A program made the translations under genes and the position numbers. A stretch of 64,000 nt of DNA from DRYM01 sp964526225 (GTDB lineage Archaea > Thermoproteota > Thermoprotei_A > EX4484-217-1). The notes beneath the pieces were generated by a model that made no database searches, was not told the origin of the DNA, and worked only from the letters and a program-made list of their open reading frames with translations. Positions 9,277 through 19,100 of the stretch are shown piece after piece. The stretch spans positions 62,001 to 126,000 of the forward strand of contig CAZGLL010000001.1 in NCBI GenBank assembly GCA_964526225.1. Direction: 5' to 3'. Position 1 is the stretch's first letter. Each line of letters starts with the position of its first letter.

Positions 9277-9827
9277 AATTTCTTTTCAGTAAGCATTTTC
9301 TGCGTTGAAAGTATGTAGCTAGGTTTGCATATTGTTATTGCTGAGTAGGATTTTCCAGCTACTTTAACAACTTTTATGTGAACTATTTTATCGGGGTTTG
9401 TTAGGTTCACTTTCCTATCAATGTTTTTAGCTATGTAATCTATTGATTCACGCGTTCTAGCTTCAATAGCTTTTCCCTCTTCAGTAAGCTTTAGCAAATG
9501 TCCTTCAAGCGTTATTCTAAATGTTTCATTTTCAGCTATTTTCTCCCTAGCTAGTTCCCAAACAAGCTTAGCAACATCTTCTAAGTACGGTGAGTAAACT
9601 ACGTCAACAGGTATTACGCGTAAAATATTTGTATGGTGAGGATCTATTTCCCTCCTTATAGCTTCAATTGCTGCATAAGGATTCATTCTCGTAGTTCTAA
9701 CGAGAATCAATGATCTTTGCTTCCAAACAACATAAACTCCTCCAATGTATTGCACAAGTTCTTCAATTGCTGCTTCCTCTCTTAAAGCATAAGCTGAAAC
9801 TATGAGGTTAAATTTAGGCTCATTCAC
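9273..9827 (-). CDS. THUMP-domain RNA-binding protein, Tan1-like
   Basis: This 184-residue protein is mainly a THUMP domain. The N-terminal part has FNLIVSAYALREEAAIEEL, matching the NFLD-like start of Tan1/THUMPD1 homologues. The C-terminal THUMP core contains the conserved INRKVNLTNP-type segment (here NIDRKVNLTNPDKIVHIKVV), then VAGKSYSAITIC. Eukaryotic Tan1 is the tRNA adaptor for N4-acetylcytidine formation by Kre33/NAT10. Archaeal stand-alone THUMP proteins of this type are thought to present tRNA to a modifying enzyme, which is an inference here. It overlaps the xpb stop tail to tail. Confidence 0.8.
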   Translation of the reverse strand: MNEPKFNLIVSAYALREEAAIEELVQYIGGVYVVWKQRSLILVRTTRMNPYAAIEAIRREIDPHHTNILRVIPVDVVYSPYLEDVAKLVWELAREKIAENETFRITLEGHLLKLTEEGKAIEARTRESIDYIAKNIDRKVNLTNPDKIVHIKVVKVAGKSYSAITICKPSYILSTQKMLTEKKF

Positions 9828-9929
9828 GTCTTAAACTACCTCGCTTAATAACATATTTGCTACGCTACTTAGTTTTTAGGAAAGAATATTTTAACCTATG
9901 CTTCCATTTAAGCACTTGAGAGGGTTCAA

Positions 9930-10175
9930 TTGTTGGCAAGGAAAGATTGTGAAATTTGTAAAAACCATAGAGCTAGATGGCTTGTAGAGATAAGGGATAA
10001 TGTAAGCAGAAAAATATTCAGAGCCAAGGTATGTGGAATTTGTAAATGGAAACTGTGGCCAAGTCCTAGGAAAATTAAAGATAAGGAAGTAATTAAAGTA
10101 ATAGATAAAATTAGGGGTGCTAAGAAACCGCTACTCCAACCAAGAATTATTGGGAGAAGGAGAAAGCATCAGTGA
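9930..10175 (+). CDS. Small zinc-binding basic protein
   Basis: This 81-residue basic protein has two CxxC knuckles: CEICKNHRARW at residues 7-10 onward and CGICKWKLW at residues 35-38. The tail is rich in lysine and arginine (GRRRKHQ at the end). The pattern suggests a zinc-stabilised RNA- or DNA-binding fold; I do not recognise a named family. It uses a TTG start (9930) with GAGAGGG about 8 nt upstream; a second TTG follows directly. Its 3' end overlaps the D box of a candidate guide RNA on the opposite strand. Confidence 0.75.
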   Translation: MLARKDCEICKNHRARWLVEIRDNVSRKIFRAKVCGICKWKLWPSPRKIKDKEVIKVIDKIRGAKKPLLQPRIIGRRRKHQ

Positions 10176-10226
10176 GGTCGGTGTTCCTCATTATTAGCGC
10201 TTCGGACCCGATGACTACATCATCTA
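10167..10226 (-). ncRNA. C/D-box guide sRNA candidate between convergent genes
   Basis: Read on the minus strand: C box ATGATGT (10223-10217), D' CCGA (10205-10202), C' AATGAGG region near 10192-10186, and D CTGA (10172-10169). The guides are AGTCATCGGGT before D' and AACACCGACCTCA before D. The C box overlaps the stop of the gene ending at 10220, and the D box lies inside the last codons of the 9930-10175 gene. No terminal stem is evident, so the call rests on box order and spacing. Confidence 0.5.
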
Positions 10227-10699
10227 CGTTTTTCTTTAAAACTAACATAGATAAACCCTACGTTTCTTAAGAGTTTTTCAGCAATTTTAATCTTAGAGTT
10301 TTCATCAATTCTATAGTTGGTTTCAATAATAATCCCACCATCGCTTAAAAAGTGTAGAACAATGTCATCTTCAAAAATTCTACACTTTTCATCCACACTA
10401 CTTACTATGTATTTTTTAAGCATTATGAAGAAGCGGCTAAGTGTTATAATGTTTAAAGCTAATAGCAAAGCTAAATTTCTAGGAGTAATATTAATTTCTA
10501 CACTACTACTCTTCACCTTTAAAATACCTAAGTTCTCGAGAAGCCTAGCATGTCTTTTCACCGTGTTTCTACCTATAAACATTCGATATGAGAGTTCATC
10601 TAAACTATTCACTCCTTTAACAATAAGTTCTAACATTTTTGCTCGTTGACTATTAATATATTTGAAAAATGAAGGGTCTATGTCGATCATTTCTAACAT
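10220..10699 (-). CDS. Winged-helix protein of unknown target
   Basis: This 159-residue protein has an N-terminal HTH of the winged type (residues ~15-65): KMLELIVKGVNSLDELSYRM, then recognition-helix-like GRNTVKRHARLLENLGIL. The rest is a possible small-molecule or dimerisation domain with a hydrophobic helix (LALLLALNIITLSRFFIML). The HTH resembles ArsR/MarR-like archaeal regulators, but no metal site is present. The C-terminus is basic. It starts at ATG 10699; an upstream TATA-like element is plausible in the AT-rich 82-bp gap to the next gene. No regulated gene can be inferred from the context. Confidence 0.7.
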   Translation of the reverse strand: MLEMIDIDPSFFKYINSQRAKMLELIVKGVNSLDELSYRMFIGRNTVKRHARLLENLGILKVKSSSVEINITPRNLALLLALNIITLSRFFIMLKKYIVSSVDEKCRIFEDDIVLHFLSDGGIIIETNYRIDENSKIKIAEKLLRNVGFIYVSFKEKRR

Positions 10700-10781
10700 C
10701 TAATTATCCCTTCTCCTCAATGTTTAATTGGTATTACCGATTATATTAACTTAACTTTATAATGTAATTTTAGGAAGTATT

Positions 10782-11576
10782 TTAAACGCTCACATTTACT
10801 TCATGACTAAGCATATAGAGTGTAGAATTTAGAACTATTTTGAAGAAACTAGAAGAACTACTATTAAATACGTTGTTTAAGCATATTGTAGAATATTTTT
10901 CAGAAACTGTAACTAAAGGTATTTTTCCATAATCACTTAAAGCTATTATAAGTTCCTCCGCGAACATGTTTTCGAAGATCAGATATTTTTCTTTATGCTT
11001 AACAAGTTCTCCAGATAAATCATGGGTTTTAGTACCGTAAACTATGGTATGCCAAGGTTTCAGAATTCTAATTTCCTTGATAGTTAATTCATATTCGGCA
11101 ATTTTTTCTTCTAATAATTTATCTTTAAAGAAAAGGTAGCTCAACTCATTATGGCATAAAATGAATGTTCTAGCATTATTACACGTTAGTTTAAAGCCGC
11201 TACTTTTCAAAACATTAGAAATAGGTGTGTTTAAGTAATTTTTAACGCAAACTTCAGCATCAACTACTTTCCTTCCCTTAACCCATATTCTATCGAAGGT
11301 GTAATTTACTCTAGCTTTTCCTAGTAAACCATTTAGTACTTCTTCAAATTCCTTTTTATCATAAACTTTCACTATAAAAGTATTTATCCCAAACGTTCTA
11401 ACGTATGGTCTCACGTCACTTTTCGCTTCATAAACTCTTACGGTAAATGGTTTAAGGGAATAATAGACATCGAAACCCTCACGTATGAGGTTTACTACGG
11501 CACTATATGTATCGCTAAGTGATTTCTGAAAATTACTTTCTGTCGGAATTATTATTGCAGCATAGCTTCCTAACAT
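10782..11576 (-). CDS. Uncharacterised protein
   Basis: This 264-residue protein is not recognised. The N-terminal ~100 residues look like an alpha/beta domain (YAAIIIPTESNFQKSL, then VVNLIREGFDVYYSL), possibly a Rossmann-like or lipoprotein-like sensor. The middle contains CHNELSYLF and two separated cysteines. The C-terminal part reads AEELIIALSDYGKIPLVTVSEKYS, which again suggests an alternating fold. There is a serine run (SSSSS) near residue 242. No membrane segment or catalytic motif is evident. It is divergent from the asparaginase gene with a 77-bp gap. Confidence 0.65.
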   Translation of the reverse strand: MLGSYAAIIIPTESNFQKSLSDTYSAVVNLIREGFDVYYSLKPFTVRVYEAKSDVRPYVRTFGINTFIVKVYDKKEFEEVLNGLLGKARVNYTFDRIWVKGRKVVDAEVCVKNYLNTPISNVLKSSGFKLTCNNARTFILCHNELSYLFFKDKLLEEKIAEYELTIKEIRILKPWHTIVYGTKTHDLSGELVKHKEKYLIFENMFAEELIIALSDYGKIPLVTVSEKYSTICLNNVFNSSSSSFFKIVLNSTLYMLSHEVNVSV

Positions 11577-11653
11577 ACTCTCCTAACTCATAAACTATTT
11601 ATTGTAAATGTTTTTAAAATGTTAATTCTACACGTTTACTAGGTGTTTTCTAG

Positions 11654-12619
11654 ATGAGACTTGAAAAACCTATCATTCTAATTCACGGTGGAGCTGGTTC
11701 TTTTAAAAGACTAAGCAAACAGGATCTTGATAAATATAGAAAATGTTTAAGAAACGCTGCTATCAATGGGTATGAGGTTTTAGCTAATGGTTCAGCGTTA
11801 GATGCTGTTACTGAGGCTGTTAAAACCATGGAGGATTGTGAAGTTATGAATGCTGGAGTTGGTTCAGTACTGAACTTACTAGGCGATATAGAAATGGATG
11901 CAGGAATCATGGATGGTAGCCTGTTTAGAGCTGCTGGAGTAGCATTAATTAGAAGAATAAGAAATCCCATTCTATTAGCCAGAGTAGTTCTCGAAAAAAC
12001 TGATCACGTACTATTAGCTGGCGAGTTCGCAGAAGAATTAGGGTTTAAGTATGGTTTAAAACCTCTAGATAAGATATATGTTGTAAGGAAGAAGGAAAAG
12101 CATAGGAAGTTGTTTGAGGATTTCTTAAGCGGCAAAGGATTTAAGCACTTATCTAAAATACGTGAATTAATAAAAGACTTGAACATCATGTTTCATGATA
12201 CTGTAGGTGCTGTAGCTCTAGATAAGGAGGGTAACTTAGCTTCAGCAACATCAACTGGAGGTTACTGGCTTAAACTGCCTGGAAGAATAGGTGACAGCCC
12301 AATAGTCGGGGCAGGTTTTTACGCAAACAAATATGCAGCTGCATCAGCAACGGGCATAGGAGAATATATTTTAATGACAATGCTCTGTCTTAGAGCTGTA
12401 GAATATGTAGAAAAAGGATTACACGCCGATGAAGCATCACAAAAAGCTATTGAGCATATAACTGAAATTTATGGTGAAAATACTGCAGGAATAATCGTTA
12501 TCGACAATTTAGGCTACATTGGTGTCTCATTTAACACTGAAGGAATGGGTAGGGGAGTTATGGCAAGAAACTTAAGCTCCGTGAAAGTAGCTATTTATAG
12601 GAATGAAGAACTTATATAG
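11654..12619 (+). CDS. Isoaspartyl peptidase / plant-type L-asparaginase (Ntn hydrolase)
   Basis: This 321-residue protein belongs to the T2 family of N-terminal-nucleophile hydrolases, which cleave isoaspartyl dipeptides and asparagine after autoproteolysis. The N-terminal motif LIHGGAGSF is characteristic. The substrate region NAGVGSVLNLLGDIEMDAG lies near residue 75. The autoproteolytic site is in HDTVGAVALDKEGNLASATS near residue 187, with the threonine of DTVGA expected to become the new N-terminal nucleophile. GTGIGEYI near 235 forms the second substrate loop. The enzyme clears damaged aspartate in hot-growing cells. It stands alone with a 77-bp divergent promoter. Confidence 0.93.
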   Translation: MRLEKPIILIHGGAGSFKRLSKQDLDKYRKCLRNAAINGYEVLANGSALDAVTEAVKTMEDCEVMNAGVGSVLNLLGDIEMDAGIMDGSLFRAAGVALIRRIRNPILLARVVLEKTDHVLLAGEFAEELGFKYGLKPLDKIYVVRKKEKHRKLFEDFLSGKGFKHLSKIRELIKDLNIMFHDTVGAVALDKEGNLASATSTGGYWLKLPGRIGDSPIVGAGFYANKYAAASATGIGEYILMTMLCLRAVEYVEKGLHADEASQKAIEHITEIYGENTAGIIVIDNLGYIGVSFNTEGMGRGVMARNLSSVKVAIYRNEELI

Positions 12620-12647
12620 ACACCTTACGACATTCAATATTTGAAAG

Positions 12648-12709
12648 CAATGATGATGCTCGTAAGGGTAGAGCTAAAATAAGCAATGATAGACAACCGG
12701 GCTCTGAGC
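12648..12709 (+). ncRNA. C/D-box guide sRNA candidate
   Basis: C box ATGATGA lies at 12650-12656 and D box CTGA at 12704-12707. A C'-like ATGATAG lies at 12686-12692 and the D guide ACAACCGGGCT occupies 12693-12703. The D' box is degenerate, perhaps CTAA at 12674-12677. It fills the gap between the asparaginase gene and the wHTH gene and is relatively GC-rich for this genome. Confidence 0.6.
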
Positions 12710-12719
12710 GTGATACCTG

Positions 12720-13094
12720 TTGAAACTCAACAAAAGGTTACTTTCAACATACCTTATAATATACAGCGTATTTAAAACAAAGGAGTTCAACTTAGGAGAA
12801 GCCTTAGAAGTTCTTAAACTTTATGAAACGAGAAAATCAGCAATAAACGACATCAAAAGATTATGTAAAATGGGTTTTCTAATTAAGAAAAACAATCTAT
12901 CATACGAAGCAAGAGAACCTTTCGAAGCACTAAGAAACTATTTAGCTGAGTATATAGCCAAGAGGTTTGAGAGAAGACTTAAATCACTAAACATCAGAGC
13001 GCAAGTGAATTTAAATTCTAAAATTATTGTTAAAGCTGAAATGAAAATCAAGATTCCTGAGAATCCCTTAGTAGCATTTCAAGAACTTCGTTAA
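12720..13094 (+). CDS. Winged-helix protein
   Basis: This 124-residue basic protein probably consists of one winged helix (residues ~5-65, with FNLGEALEVLKLYETRKSAI then IKRLCKMGFLIKK) followed by a helical segment and a basic beta stretch. No effector domain is seen, so it may be a small transcription factor or chromatin protein. The start is TTG at 12720, and there is no strong ribosome-binding site. Its last 47 bases overlap the convergent cysteine-rich gene at 13048. Confidence 0.6.
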   Translation: MKLNKRLLSTYLIIYSVFKTKEFNLGEALEVLKLYETRKSAINDIKRLCKMGFLIKKNNLSYEAREPFEALRNYLAEYIAKRFERRLKSLNIRAQVNLNSKIIVKAEMKIKIPENPLVAFQELR

Positions 13095-13389
13095 TGAGTT
13101 TTTCTCTTCTTCTACGCTCTTTCATACTATTCTTGCTTGAATAGTAACCTACGGTTACAAGTTTTGTTTCGCTTTTATCTATAAATTGCAATAACGAACT
13201 ATTTCTATCGCGAAGGTCCTTAGATGATTTACTTTTTACCGATGATTTACCAGTATGCTTTAGATAGTATTTACATGTCTTATAGTATTTAGAGCATCTT
13301 TCAAGATTAACTATAGAGTAAGCTATATGAGGAGAAACAATAATGCACTGACCATACTTGAAAAACGGGCAATGCTTTTTACTTACCAC
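13048..13389 (-). CDS. Small cysteine-containing protein
   Basis: This 113-residue protein has four or five cysteines in its N-terminal half: CPFFKYGQC near residue 7, then CSKYYKTC at about 32-39. The second half is charged and mostly helical. The CPxF..C arrangement is reminiscent of the unrelated-looking gene at 47173, which also has CPYF followed by spaced cysteines, so a metal site is possible. It overlaps the 3' end of the wHTH gene tail to tail by 47 bp. Overlap with a real gene lowers certainty, but the cysteine pattern argues that it is genuine. Confidence 0.6.
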   Translation of the reverse strand: MVSKKHCPFFKYGQCIIVSPHIAYSIVNLERCSKYYKTCKYYLKHTGKSSVKSKSSKDLRDRNSSLLQFIDKSETKLVTVGYYSSKNSMKERRRREKLINEVLEMLLRDSQES

Positions 13390-13530
13390 AACTACTCACA
13401 TAAGTGCTATAAGCTAAGGTTTTATTAAAGAAGTATTCGGTATATCGCTTCTTAGGTATTCCATATGAGCTTAGGATTTTAGGATAACTTTAAATTGTAG
13501 CTAACGATCAAGTAAGTTGGGTATGTCTAC

Positions 13531-13857
13531 ATGGAAGAAGAAAGAAAAAAGAAAATAGCAGTTTTCCATGGAGAAGCAAGGATAGGGCAAATTTACGGCA
13601 GTTTTACACAAATACAACTTAAGCCTGAAGATTTTTCAAGTCCTGTATCTCTACAAATGGCCCTTTCGAGGATATATGATGCATTAATAAAGTCCATAGA
13701 GTCCGGACCTAAAAAGAAGTTTGTTGCTGAAGTAAGGTTTAAGGATTCACTAGGGAATCCAGTATTTATAGCTATTGATTTAGGTGAAACATCACCCCCA
13801 TTTAAAAGTGAAAATGTTAAAGCAAGAATACTCATTGAAATATATGAAGAAGAATGA
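13531..13857 (+). CDS. Uncharacterised conserved-looking protein
   Basis: This 108-residue protein looks like a compact alpha/beta domain: strand KIAVFHGEARIGQIYGSF, helix SLQMALSRIYDALIKSI, strands FVAEVRFKDSLGNPVFIAID, and a last strand ending in YEEE. The charged N-terminus (EEERKKK) is typical of small thermophile proteins. No active site is apparent. It starts at ATG 13531 and abuts the convergent gene at 13860 with a 2-nt gap. Confidence 0.7.
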   Translation: MEEERKKKIAVFHGEARIGQIYGSFTQIQLKPEDFSSPVSLQMALSRIYDALIKSIESGPKKKFVAEVRFKDSLGNPVFIAIDLGETSPPFKSENVKARILIEIYEEE

Positions 13858-13859
13858 CT

Positions 13860-14150
13860 TTAAACTACCATTCTGGTTTCAAAATCGTCAAGAATAAGTA
13901 AAATTAGTGCTCCAACATCTTTCATCGTCTCTACATCCTCTGTTTCGTATATGTTTCTTAGGAAATCACATAGATTTTCTTTAGAGTATTTTGAAGAAAT
14001 AATGTTCTCTATGGTTTTCAAGACCAGTTTATCATAGATCTTACTCAATAAAAATTCGGGTATTCCATCTAAACCTAACCTTTTAAGAATGTTAAATAAA
14101 ATGGTAGGGCAAGAATGAGAAAAACGCTGTAATTCCTTTTTTCCGCTCAA
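13860..14150 (-). CDS. Uncharacterised small helical protein
   Basis: This 96-residue protein is predicted mostly helical (FNILKRLGLDGIPEFLLSKI, then VLKTIENIISSKYSKENL, then the last helix VGALILLILDDFETRM). It has two cysteines without a pattern. It lies 23 bp downstream of alba on the same strand, so it is probably co-transcribed with it. The neighbour relation suggests a chromatin or nucleic-acid role, but nothing in the sequence proves that. Confidence 0.6.
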   Translation of the reverse strand: MSGKKELQRFSHSCPTILFNILKRLGLDGIPEFLLSKIYDKLVLKTIENIISSKYSKENLCDFLRNIYETEDVETMKDVGALILLILDDFETRMVV

Positions 14151-14173
14151 TTTTTAGCTTCTTTAACTTAACT

Positions 14174-14500
14174 TTACTTCCTCACTATCGTTATTTCTAT
14201 CGTTGAAACTCTCGATTGTCTACCGTCAGGATTCTGTATTGTTTGGCTACCAATCTTAATGTCCTTAATGTCTACTTGACCTGCTAAGAACCTGTTTCTT
14301 ACAATTTCCACTGTATCTACTGCCTTGCTGATGGCTCTTCCTCTAGCCTTAACTACTACCTCATCAACTCCTTGGTTTAATAGCGTCAATGTTGCTAGAA
14401 CATAGTTCATTACGGGCTTTTTACCTACTAAAACAACATTGCTTGGTGTTGGTTGTGCCGACATGCCTAAACCCCATGGTTTTTGTTCAACTATAGACAT
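14174..14500 (-). CDS. albA: Alba, DNA/RNA-binding chromatin protein
   Basis: Alba is the abundant dimeric chromatin and RNA-binding protein of Thermoproteota. The core signature SNVVLVGKKPVMNYVLATLT begins near residue 21. The lysine pair in GKKP corresponds to the acetylated DNA-contacting lysines. VVVKARGRAISKAVDTVEI near 50 forms the second helix, and FLAGQVDIKDIKIGSQTI the flexible hairpin. The 108-residue length is slightly long because of an N-terminal tail (IVEQKPWGLGMS). A TATA-like TTTATAT sits about 15-25 bp upstream of the ATG at 14500, consistent with a strong leaderless-type promoter. Confidence 0.95.
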   Translation of the reverse strand: MSIVEQKPWGLGMSAQPTPSNVVLVGKKPVMNYVLATLTLLNQGVDEVVVKARGRAISKAVDTVEIVRNRFLAGQVDIKDIKIGSQTIQNPDGRQSRVSTIEITIVRK

Positions 14501-14552
14501 TAGGCTAGGTACTTAGATATAAATTTTATTGTTTAAATGCAACATTAATTAC

Positions 14553-16058
14553 TTAACCATAAACACTTACATAGGATTCCATAGGTTTCTCTATAACATC
14601 AGGAATCCTATCTATAATGTCTGTTGCAAGAATTCTTTCACCATAAACCGTGTAGGCTAAGTCTCCTGCCAATCCATTAATGAATGCTCCAAGGTAGGCT
14701 GCTTTAAAGGGGCTAACACCTTTAGCTAATAATGCGCCTACAATTCCTGAGAGAGTATCTCCTGTTCCTCCAACGCTCATTCCGGGGTTTCCTGTTTTAT
14801 TGTATATTAGCCTTTCCCCATCTGAAATAATGTCTACTGGGCCTTTTGATAGAATTACTGCCTTGTACTTCTTAGAAACTAAAGAGCATATATCTTCTCT
14901 ATTTTCTCTTACGTATTCAACATTGGTGTTACTAAGCCTAGCTAGTTCTGCCATATGAGGGGTAAAAACAGCCTTGCCATGAAACGTTAGATGTTCTTTA
15001 GCTAAAGCTTTTAAGCCATCAGCATCAACAACCACCGGTTTTTTAAGTTCTATGACGCTCTTTAGAAGCTCAATTATTGCCTCAAATGTTTCCTCCTGAA
15101 CACCTAATCCCGGACCTACAATTACTGCATCAACTTTTCTTAAAAACTCAACGATTTTGTTGACTACGTTTATTGTAAAATATTTACCCTCATACTTTAT
15201 AGTTATTATGTTCGGACTATATGACGCTATCACGTAAGCTGTTTTTTCGGGAGCTACAACAAAAGCTAAATCAGAACCTGTTCTTAGAGCTGCTAGAGCC
15301 GCCATAGCTGGAGCTCCACTGTACGTTTCAGAACCTCCAATTACCGCAACTTTCCCTCCCATACCCTTATGTGCATCCTTAGGTTTTTTCGGAACTTCAA
15401 ACATTACATTTCCTGGTCCCACGAAAATCGAAGCTTCAGGAGGAATACCTATCTTCGCAACAACAAGTTCTCCCACACACTCTTTAGCCTTTAAAAGCCC
15501 AGGTTTAATATCGTGGAAGGTTACAGTTAAATCAGCTTTAACAGCATTACCAGCAATCTCCCCAGTATCGGGATTAAGCCCTGAGGGTACGTCAATAGCT
15601 ACTTTTAATCCTTTACTTTCATTAATTATTTCTATAGCCGATTTAACAGGCTCTCTAAGAGGGGCCTTAATACCTACACCTAATACTGCATCAATTATTA
15701 CATCAGTATGTAATGGAGTTAGCGCATCTGGTGATAACTTAACTATTTCAACAGTTTTCTCCATTTTCTCTAAGATCTTAAGGTTTGCTTTCGCATCTTC
15801 ATTTCTAATAAGCAATTTATCGTAAAGGAGAAAAACTTTGACCTTAAAACCGTATTGCACTAAATGCCTTGCAGCAACAAATCCATCACCAGCATTTCCG
15901 CCCTTACCGGCGAAAACAACTACTTCAGCTGGAGGATTAACTCTATTAGCTATCTCCCTAGCTACTGATGCTCCCGCATTCTCCATTAAGAGTCTTGTAG
16001 AAACACCATACGCTACCGAATTTTGCTCTAAAACTCTCATTTCGAGTGAAGTTATCAT
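14553..16058 (-). CDS. nnr: Bifunctional NAD(P)HX epimerase / dehydratase
   Basis: This metabolite-repair enzyme recycles hydrated NAD(P)H, which forms rapidly at high temperature. The N-terminal YjeF/NnrE epimerase domain (about residues 1-205) has NAGDGFVAARHL near 58 and AIDVPSGLNPDTGE near 158. The C-terminal NnrD dehydratase domain (about 225-501) has GGSETYSGAPAMAALAALRT near 240, VDADGLKAL near 346 and the nucleotide-binding NPGMSVGGTGDTLSGIVGAL near 425. The 501-residue length is standard for the archaeal fusion. The start is TTG or ATG at the 5' end near 16058, divergent from reverse gyrase with an 85-bp shared promoter region. Confidence 0.95.
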   Translation of the reverse strand: MITSLEMRVLEQNSVAYGVSTRLLMENAGASVAREIANRVNPPAEVVVFAGKGGNAGDGFVAARHLVQYGFKVKVFLLYDKLLIRNEDAKANLKILEKMEKTVEIVKLSPDALTPLHTDVIIDAVLGVGIKAPLREPVKSAIEIINESKGLKVAIDVPSGLNPDTGEIAGNAVKADLTVTFHDIKPGLLKAKECVGELVVAKIGIPPEASIFVGPGNVMFEVPKKPKDAHKGMGGKVAVIGGSETYSGAPAMAALAALRTGSDLAFVVAPEKTAYVIASYSPNIITIKYEGKYFTINVVNKIVEFLRKVDAVIVGPGLGVQEETFEAIIELLKSVIELKKPVVVDADGLKALAKEHLTFHGKAVFTPHMAELARLSNTNVEYVRENREDICSLVSKKYKAVILSKGPVDIISDGERLIYNKTGNPGMSVGGTGDTLSGIVGALLAKGVSPFKAAYLGAFINGLAGDLAYTVYGERILATDIIDRIPDVIEKPMESYVSVYG

Positions 16059-16110
16059 AGCCTAAATTCCCCTAGAAAGTATTTCGCCGGTATTATTACC
16101 TCTCAAGTCT

Positions 16111-16120
16111 TATTTAAATA
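16111..16120 (+). promoter_or_regulatory. TATA-like element of reverse gyrase gene
   Basis: TATTTAAATA is a palindromic TATA-like sequence 24 bp ahead of the GTG at 16144. That spacing puts the expected transcription start at or within a few bases of the start codon, so the mRNA is probably leaderless or nearly so. Because the element is symmetric it could also serve the divergent nnr gene. Confidence 0.5.
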
Positions 16121-16143
16121 AACTCTCTTGAACGAAGTTTTAG

Positions 16144-19100
16144 GTGGCGATTTTGCCGTATGCTATAGTAGAAGGTGCATGTCCAAATTGTGGAGGGTTC
16201 ATTGACACAGAGCACTTAATAGAGGGCTTACCTTGTAGCTTATGCTTAAACGGATTAAACTTAAAAAACCAGAAATTATCGGAAAAGACAATTTACAATT
16301 ATCTTCTAAGTAGAAGGAAGCTTTATGGTTATAAGAAAATAGTTGAGCTACAGAAGGAACTTTATGAATTCGAAAGATTCTTTAAGAAAATTTCGAATAA
16401 GCCTCCATGGAGTGCTCAGAAAACATGGGCTAAAAGACTTCTTAAAGGTGAAAGCTTCGCTATAATAGCTCCAACAGGTGTAGGTAAAACAACATTTTCC
16501 ATAATCTACTCCATTTATCATGTAATTAAGGGGAAGGGTAGAACATACATTATTGTTCCTACAAAGAATCTTCAGGAGCAAATAACTAGTAAAGTATTGG
16601 AGTGTCTTTCTAAGCTGAAAGACCATAGTGTTAAAGTATGTTCTCCGGGAGTAATTAATGATGAATATTTAGAGTTAGGAAACTTCAACCTACTAATTAC
16701 AACATCAGCTTATCTCTCTAGAAACTTCAGTAAAATTTCTGCTTACAGATTCTCATTAGTTATAGTTGACGATGTTGATGCCTTGTTAAGGAATTCCAAG
16801 AATATTGAAAGAATACTTATGTTAATAGGGTTTAGTAGAGAAATTTTAGAAGTAACGTACAAACTAATTGTAGCTAAAATAGATCTCTTTAAACTTGTAG
16901 CATCAGGTGCTGATAGCGAAAAAATAGAGAAGATCAAAAATAAAATCGGAGAATATAGGAAGCTAATTGACGAATACATTAAGCAAACAAAGTTAGGCCA
17001 AATACTTGTTTGTAGCGCTACGGGAAGAAATAAAGGTCTAAAAGCTAAAATGTTTAAGGAACTTCTAAATTTTGAAGCAGGAACGGTAATTGAATATATG
17101 AGAAACATTGTTGACACTTATGATGTTATGAACGAGAACTATGTTAGCCAAGTAATTTCGCTCATTAGAAAGCTTGGTAGTGGAGGATTAGTTTTTGTAT
17201 CACAAGATTTAGGAATAAAGAAGGCAAAGGCGTTAGTCAAGGAGTTAAAAAACCACGGAATTAAGGCGGAACTAGCAACGTCATCGAAACATAGGTATCT
17301 TCAAAAATTCGCTAAGGGAGAAATAGACATTCTAGTAGGTATAGCAAGCTATTATGGAGTAATTGTTAGAGGAATAGACTTACCCGAAAGAATAAGATAT
17401 GCAGTATTCCTCGGTGTACCTAAGTTTCAAATAGAGCTAGAGAAGGGACTTAATAATCCAGTAAAAATACTCGCACTACTCACAGTACTTGAAGAGACGG
17501 TTGAAACAGAAGATGAATTAGCTTATTTAAAAAAGACAATAAATATCCTTTCAAAAATACTTGATAGAGTTAGCTTTAAAGAATTAAAGATTTTGAGAAA
17601 AGCATTAAGCGAAGAAATGGAGTTAGAAGGATTCTTAGGTAAACTGCAGAAACTATTACTTGATGCTAAACAGTACATTCTTAATAAAATTTCTGAGCCT
17701 AGAATTAAAGAGAAAATAAAGAATTCGGATTACATAATATTAAGAGAATTTAAAGGAAAAACGTACATTGTCACGCCAGACATAATGACCTATATTCAGG
17801 CAAGCGGACGTACTTCGAGAATGTTTGCAAACGGTATGACAAAAGGGTTAAGTATAATCCTAGTTGATGATGAAAAGGTTTTCGAAAGATTAACTAAACA
17901 GTTAAAATACTATGTCGAAAATTTCGAAATAAAACCGCTAAGCAGCATTAATTTGGACAAAGTTCTTGCGGAAATAGATAGGGATAGAGAAGTTGTAAGA
18001 GAAATACTTAGAGGCGAAGTGGAAACCTCATATCGAGACCCCATAATTCCAGCACTATTTATAGTTGAATCACCTACGAAAGCTAGAACCATAGCTTACT
18101 TCTTCGGTAAACCTTCGAAGAGGAGAATAAATGGCATAATAGCGTATGAGGTCTTGGTTGGAGATCCTAGATTAGGAACAAAAGATTATATGTTAACAAT
18201 AGTTGCTACTAGAGGACACATTCTCGACTTAACAACATCACCTACTATGGGTTATTACGGAGTATTGGTAGATTCCAATAATGTTACCCCAATATACACC
18301 ACAATAAAGAAATGTAGAGGCTGTGGACATCAATTTACAGAACCCATAACCAGCTGTCCGAAATGCGGATCAACAAGAATATATGATTCAAAATCTGTAA
18401 TTGAAGTTCTAAGAGCCTTAGCTCAAGAAGTAGAAACGGTTTTTATAGGAACAGATCCCGATAGTGAAGGTGAAAAAATAGCTTGGGATGTTTATGTCCT
18501 ATTAAGACCGTATATAAAGAGAATCTATAGGGTAGAATTCCATGAAATAACGAGAAATGCAATAATCAAAGCACTTGCATCACCGAGAAGGATTAAGGAG
18601 CCTCTTGTTGAGGCTCAGGTTGTTAGGCGTGTTGAGGATCGTTGGATTGGTTTTGAACTTTCGAGGAGGCTTTGGAGTGTTTTCGGAAAACACTGGCTAT
18701 CAGCAGGAAGAGTACAAACACCAGTACTAGGATGGATAATAAAACAACACAAAAAATGGAAAAAATCACGTAGGCTCTTTGTTGAGTACATGTTGGAGAA
18801 CGGATTAAAGCTAAGGTTCGATTATGACATACACTTCGATAAATCATTAATAAAAGAATATGTTAAAAACGGAGCTTTAGTTTTAATGAAGACGGAGTTT
18901 ATTGAGAAAATTAATCCGCCACCACCATACAATACCAACTCTCTACTTTCAGAATTAACTGGAAAGTTTAGATTAGACGCCAGATATGCCATGAAAATTT
19001 TGCAAGACCTCTTCGAATCAGGTCTCATAACCTACCATAGAACGGATAGCATACATGTATCATCTACGGGATTGGAAGTAGCAAAAGACTACATTAGCAA

